Source of the DNA: Methanobrevibacter sp.
Lineage (GTDB): Archaea; Methanobacteriota; Methanobacteria; Methanobacteriales; Methanobacteriaceae
Assembly: GCA_009777005.1 (NCBI GenBank)
Contig: WRMT01000023.1
Coordinates: 1 to 16,755, forward strand
DNA: 16,755 nt
Reading direction: 5' to 3'
Shown: in pieces, positions 15,331-16,755 of the stretch
Position numbering within the stretch: the first letter of the stretch is position 1
Layout of the letters: each line of letters starts with the position of its first letter
The notes under the pieces: generated by a model
Seen by the model: only the letters and a program-made list of their open reading frames with translations
The model's database searches: none
What the model was told of the DNA's origin: nothing
Made by a program: the position numbers and the translations under genes

Positions 15331-15346
15331 CCTTTAAAAAAAGGAT
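15329..15346 (-). promoter_or_regulatory. Hairpin at the 5' end of the radical SAM gene
   Basis: ATCCTTT and AAAGGAT form a perfect 7-bp stem with a 4-nt loop, reaching the first of the two possible start codons. If transcribed it would hide the upstream ATG and leave the GGCGAT and ATG at 15315 free. The rest of 15347-15618 is AT-rich with no gene. Confidence 0.35.
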
Positions 15347-15459
15347 AAAAAACATTTAAATTCATTATTGATATTTTAAACTTATTAAATCAATATTTTA
15401 ATAAAAATAAAGATAATTATAATAAAATTAAAAATTATAAAAATATTATTTAATAAACA

Positions 15460-15493
15460 ATTGAAATTTAAATAATCCCCTATTATAAATTTA
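15460..15493. repeat. Left copy of a ~34-bp direct repeat flanking the metallopeptidase gene
   Basis: ATTGAAATTTAAATAATCCC and onward matches 16490-16523 at about 29 of 34 positions, including the TAATCCCC core. The two copies bracket 15664-16347. Confidence 0.5.
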
Positions 15494-15618
15494 AATCCCA
15501 TGAATATATACTATTTATAGAAATATATTTTGATTATTAAGTAAATTGTGATAGCATTAAAAAAATAATATGATAAAAGATAACATTTATCATTAAATTA
15601 GTGAAATTAAGTAATAGG

Positions 15619-15626
15619 ATATAAAA
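15619..15626 (+). promoter_or_regulatory. TATA-box candidate for the metallopeptidase gene
   Basis: ATATAAAA (within GGATATAAAAC) would place the transcript start near 15648, giving a leader of about 15 nt. This fits the lack of a ribosome-binding site before the ATG at 15664. Confidence 0.5.
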
Positions 15627-15663
15627 CAATTTTTTTCACAATAAATGTAAAAAAAACGATACT

Positions 15664-16347
15664 ATGAGAGAATATACACTCATCAAAAGAAAGCGAAAAA
15701 CAATAACAATTAAAATAAAAGAAGATGCTACATTAGAAGTTAGAGCTCCATTACATATACCAGAAGAAAAAATAGATGAGTATGTTAAATCAAAAGAAAA
15801 GTGGATAGCTAAACATATTGGAAAAGTTGAAGAACGATACAAGCTCAAAAAAGAATTTGAATTGCAGTTTGGAGATTTTGTTCAAGTGAAAGGAGAAAAA
15901 GTAGCTATTCATCCTATAGAAGGAAATATTGGAAGATATGATATAGAAAAAAATATTTTTTTAATCCCTGAAATAGCTAATTCCCATGAAATTAAATATA
16001 TGTTAATTAAATTATACAAACTAATTGCAAAAGAACATATTACGAGAAGAGTAGCACATTTTGCTCATAAAATGAAGGTTAATCCTACAGCTATTAGAAT
16101 TACAAGTGCAAAAACTAGATGGGGAAGCTGTAGTGGGAAAAATAGTGTGAATTTCTCTTGGAAATTAATTATGGCAGATGATGATACAATTGATTATGTT
16201 GTAGTTCATGAATTAGCTCATATAACAGAGCATAACCATTCTTCAAAATTTTGGAAGATTGTTGAAGGAATAGTTCCAGATTATAAAGAAAAAAAAGAAA
16301 AACTTAAAATTTTAGAAGAAAAACTAAGTAAAGAAGATTGGAGCTAA
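15664..16347 (+). CDS. YgjP-like zinc metallopeptidase (DUF45)
   Basis: A 227-aa protein of the YgjP/DUF45 family, related to M48 and WLM metallopeptidases. The zinc motif is HELAH (His182, Glu183, His186) within VVVHELAHITEHNHSSKFW; a downstream histidine (190 or 192) is the likely third ligand. The family's RWGSCS segment is at 152-157, and the N-terminal beta part (IKRKRKTITIKIKEDATLEV, RAP) is typical. Length matches the family norm of about 230. No signal peptide or membrane segment is seen, so it acts in the cytosol. The physiological substrate is unknown; the family is often linked to restriction-type loci in bacteria, but no such genes are present here. No ribosome-binding site is evident. 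Confidence 0.88.
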   Translation: MREYTLIKRKRKTITIKIKEDATLEVRAPLHIPEEKIDEYVKSKEKWIAKHIGKVEERYKLKKEFELQFGDFVQVKGEKVAIHPIEGNIGRYDIEKNIFLIPEIANSHEIKYMLIKLYKLIAKEHITRRVAHFAHKMKVNPTAIRITSAKTRWGSCSGKNSVNFSWKLIMADDDTIDYVVVHELAHITEHNHSSKFWKIVEGIVPDYKEKKEKLKILEEKLSKEDWS

Positions 16348-16639
16348 AAAGAAAAAATAGCTAAAAGTTGTGTTTTTTCAAACAAAGCAGATAATGTCAA
16401 ATCAACTGGTTGAATTTTGTGAAAAACTAAAGTGATTTAATTTTAATAAGATTTAAAGGCTATTTCAGAGAAATTTAGTGTTTGAAGCTATTGAAATTTG
16501 AGTAATCCCCAATATTAAATTTATATTTTTATACATTTAACATCCTTCAAATCATGTGTATCCTCCTTATTTTCAATATTTTTTAATAATACTAATTTTA
16601 ATATCTTATTTTTTGTTAATTTTTAATTAAAAATATTAA
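16348..16639. other. Intergenic region after the metallopeptidase gene
   Basis: No gene is seen. It holds the right copy of the TAATCCCC direct repeat (16490-16523). On the minus strand a strong AAGGAGGA (16560-16567) precedes an ATG (16554-16556) that meets a stop after two codons, possibly the debris of a gene start. Confidence 0.5.
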
Positions 16640-16755
16640 TACAAAAATATCCCCCCCCCCCCCCCTTTGTTTTTTTTTTTAAAAATTTTTTTACACAAAC
16701 ATTAAAAAAAAAATTTTTTAATATTTTTTTTTTTTTTTTTATTTTTTTTATTTTT
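16640..16755. other. Homopolymer-rich contig end, probable artefact
   Basis: A run of 15 C (16651-16665) is followed by runs of T and A to the last base. Nothing like it occurs elsewhere in this C-poor sequence, and it ends the window. It looks like low-quality assembly at a contig edge. Confidence 0.75.

Overview
The window looks like the chromosome of a very AT-rich methanogenic archaeon of the Methanobacteriales, most likely Methanobrevibacter or a close relative. The evidence is a class I lysyl-tRNA synthetase, a short-form ThiC, a nucleoside kinase resembling MJ0406 of Methanocaldococcus, an MJ0683-type radical SAM protein, a lysin with a possible pseudomurein-binding repeat, TATA-box promoters and GGTGAT-type ribosome-binding sites. 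The host is inferred from gene content, not from a search.

Layout. 1-2.4 kb: a LysR-type regulator and a PfkB-family nucleoside kinase, separated by two tandem-repeat blocks (3 x 43 bp, 2 x 35 bp). 2.4-4.6 kb: a possible remnant of another LysR regulator on the minus strand, an AAA+ ATPase gene split by one in-frame TAA between Walker A and Walker B, and a convergent DUF6398-like gene. 4.7-5.0 kb: a 19-bp tandem array with 15 units in exact register. 5.4-6.7 kb: thiC. 7.0-9.2 kb: an island of three two-gene toxin-antitoxin-like modules. The first is TumE-like plus an HVO_A0114-like DNA-binding protein, and the second is MNT nucleotidyltransferase plus HEPN. In both, the antitoxin frame is open and the toxin frame is shifted. 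The third pairs an unrecognised 98-aa protein with a HEPN-like 154-aa protein, and both frames are open. 9.8-11.4 kb: lysS. 11.5-13.3 kb: a virus-type lysin (peptidoglycan-binding domain, Cys-rich module, possible pseudomurein-binding repeat, C39-like peptidase). 13.4-14.3 kb: a degraded copy of the lysS 3' end and two further copies of a hairpin element that also follows lysS. 14.4-15.3 kb: radical SAM gene (minus). 15.7-16.3 kb: YgjP-type zinc metallopeptidase (plus). The last ~110 bases are homopolymer runs and look like a contig-end artefact.

How it fits together. lysS, thiC and nucleoside kinase are ordinary housekeeping genes. The accessory content lies between them. The most informative arrangement is the lysin gene lying between an intact lysS and a decayed lysS 3' end. 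This is what a decayed provirus or integrated element at the end of lysS would leave, although a tandem lysS duplication could also explain it. Five reading-frame breaks in the toxin genes, and one in the lysS remnant, all have the same sense (one base missing, mostly at A or T runs). They may be real decay, phase-variable slippage, or homopolymer under-calls in the assembly, and this must be settled before any gene is called dead.
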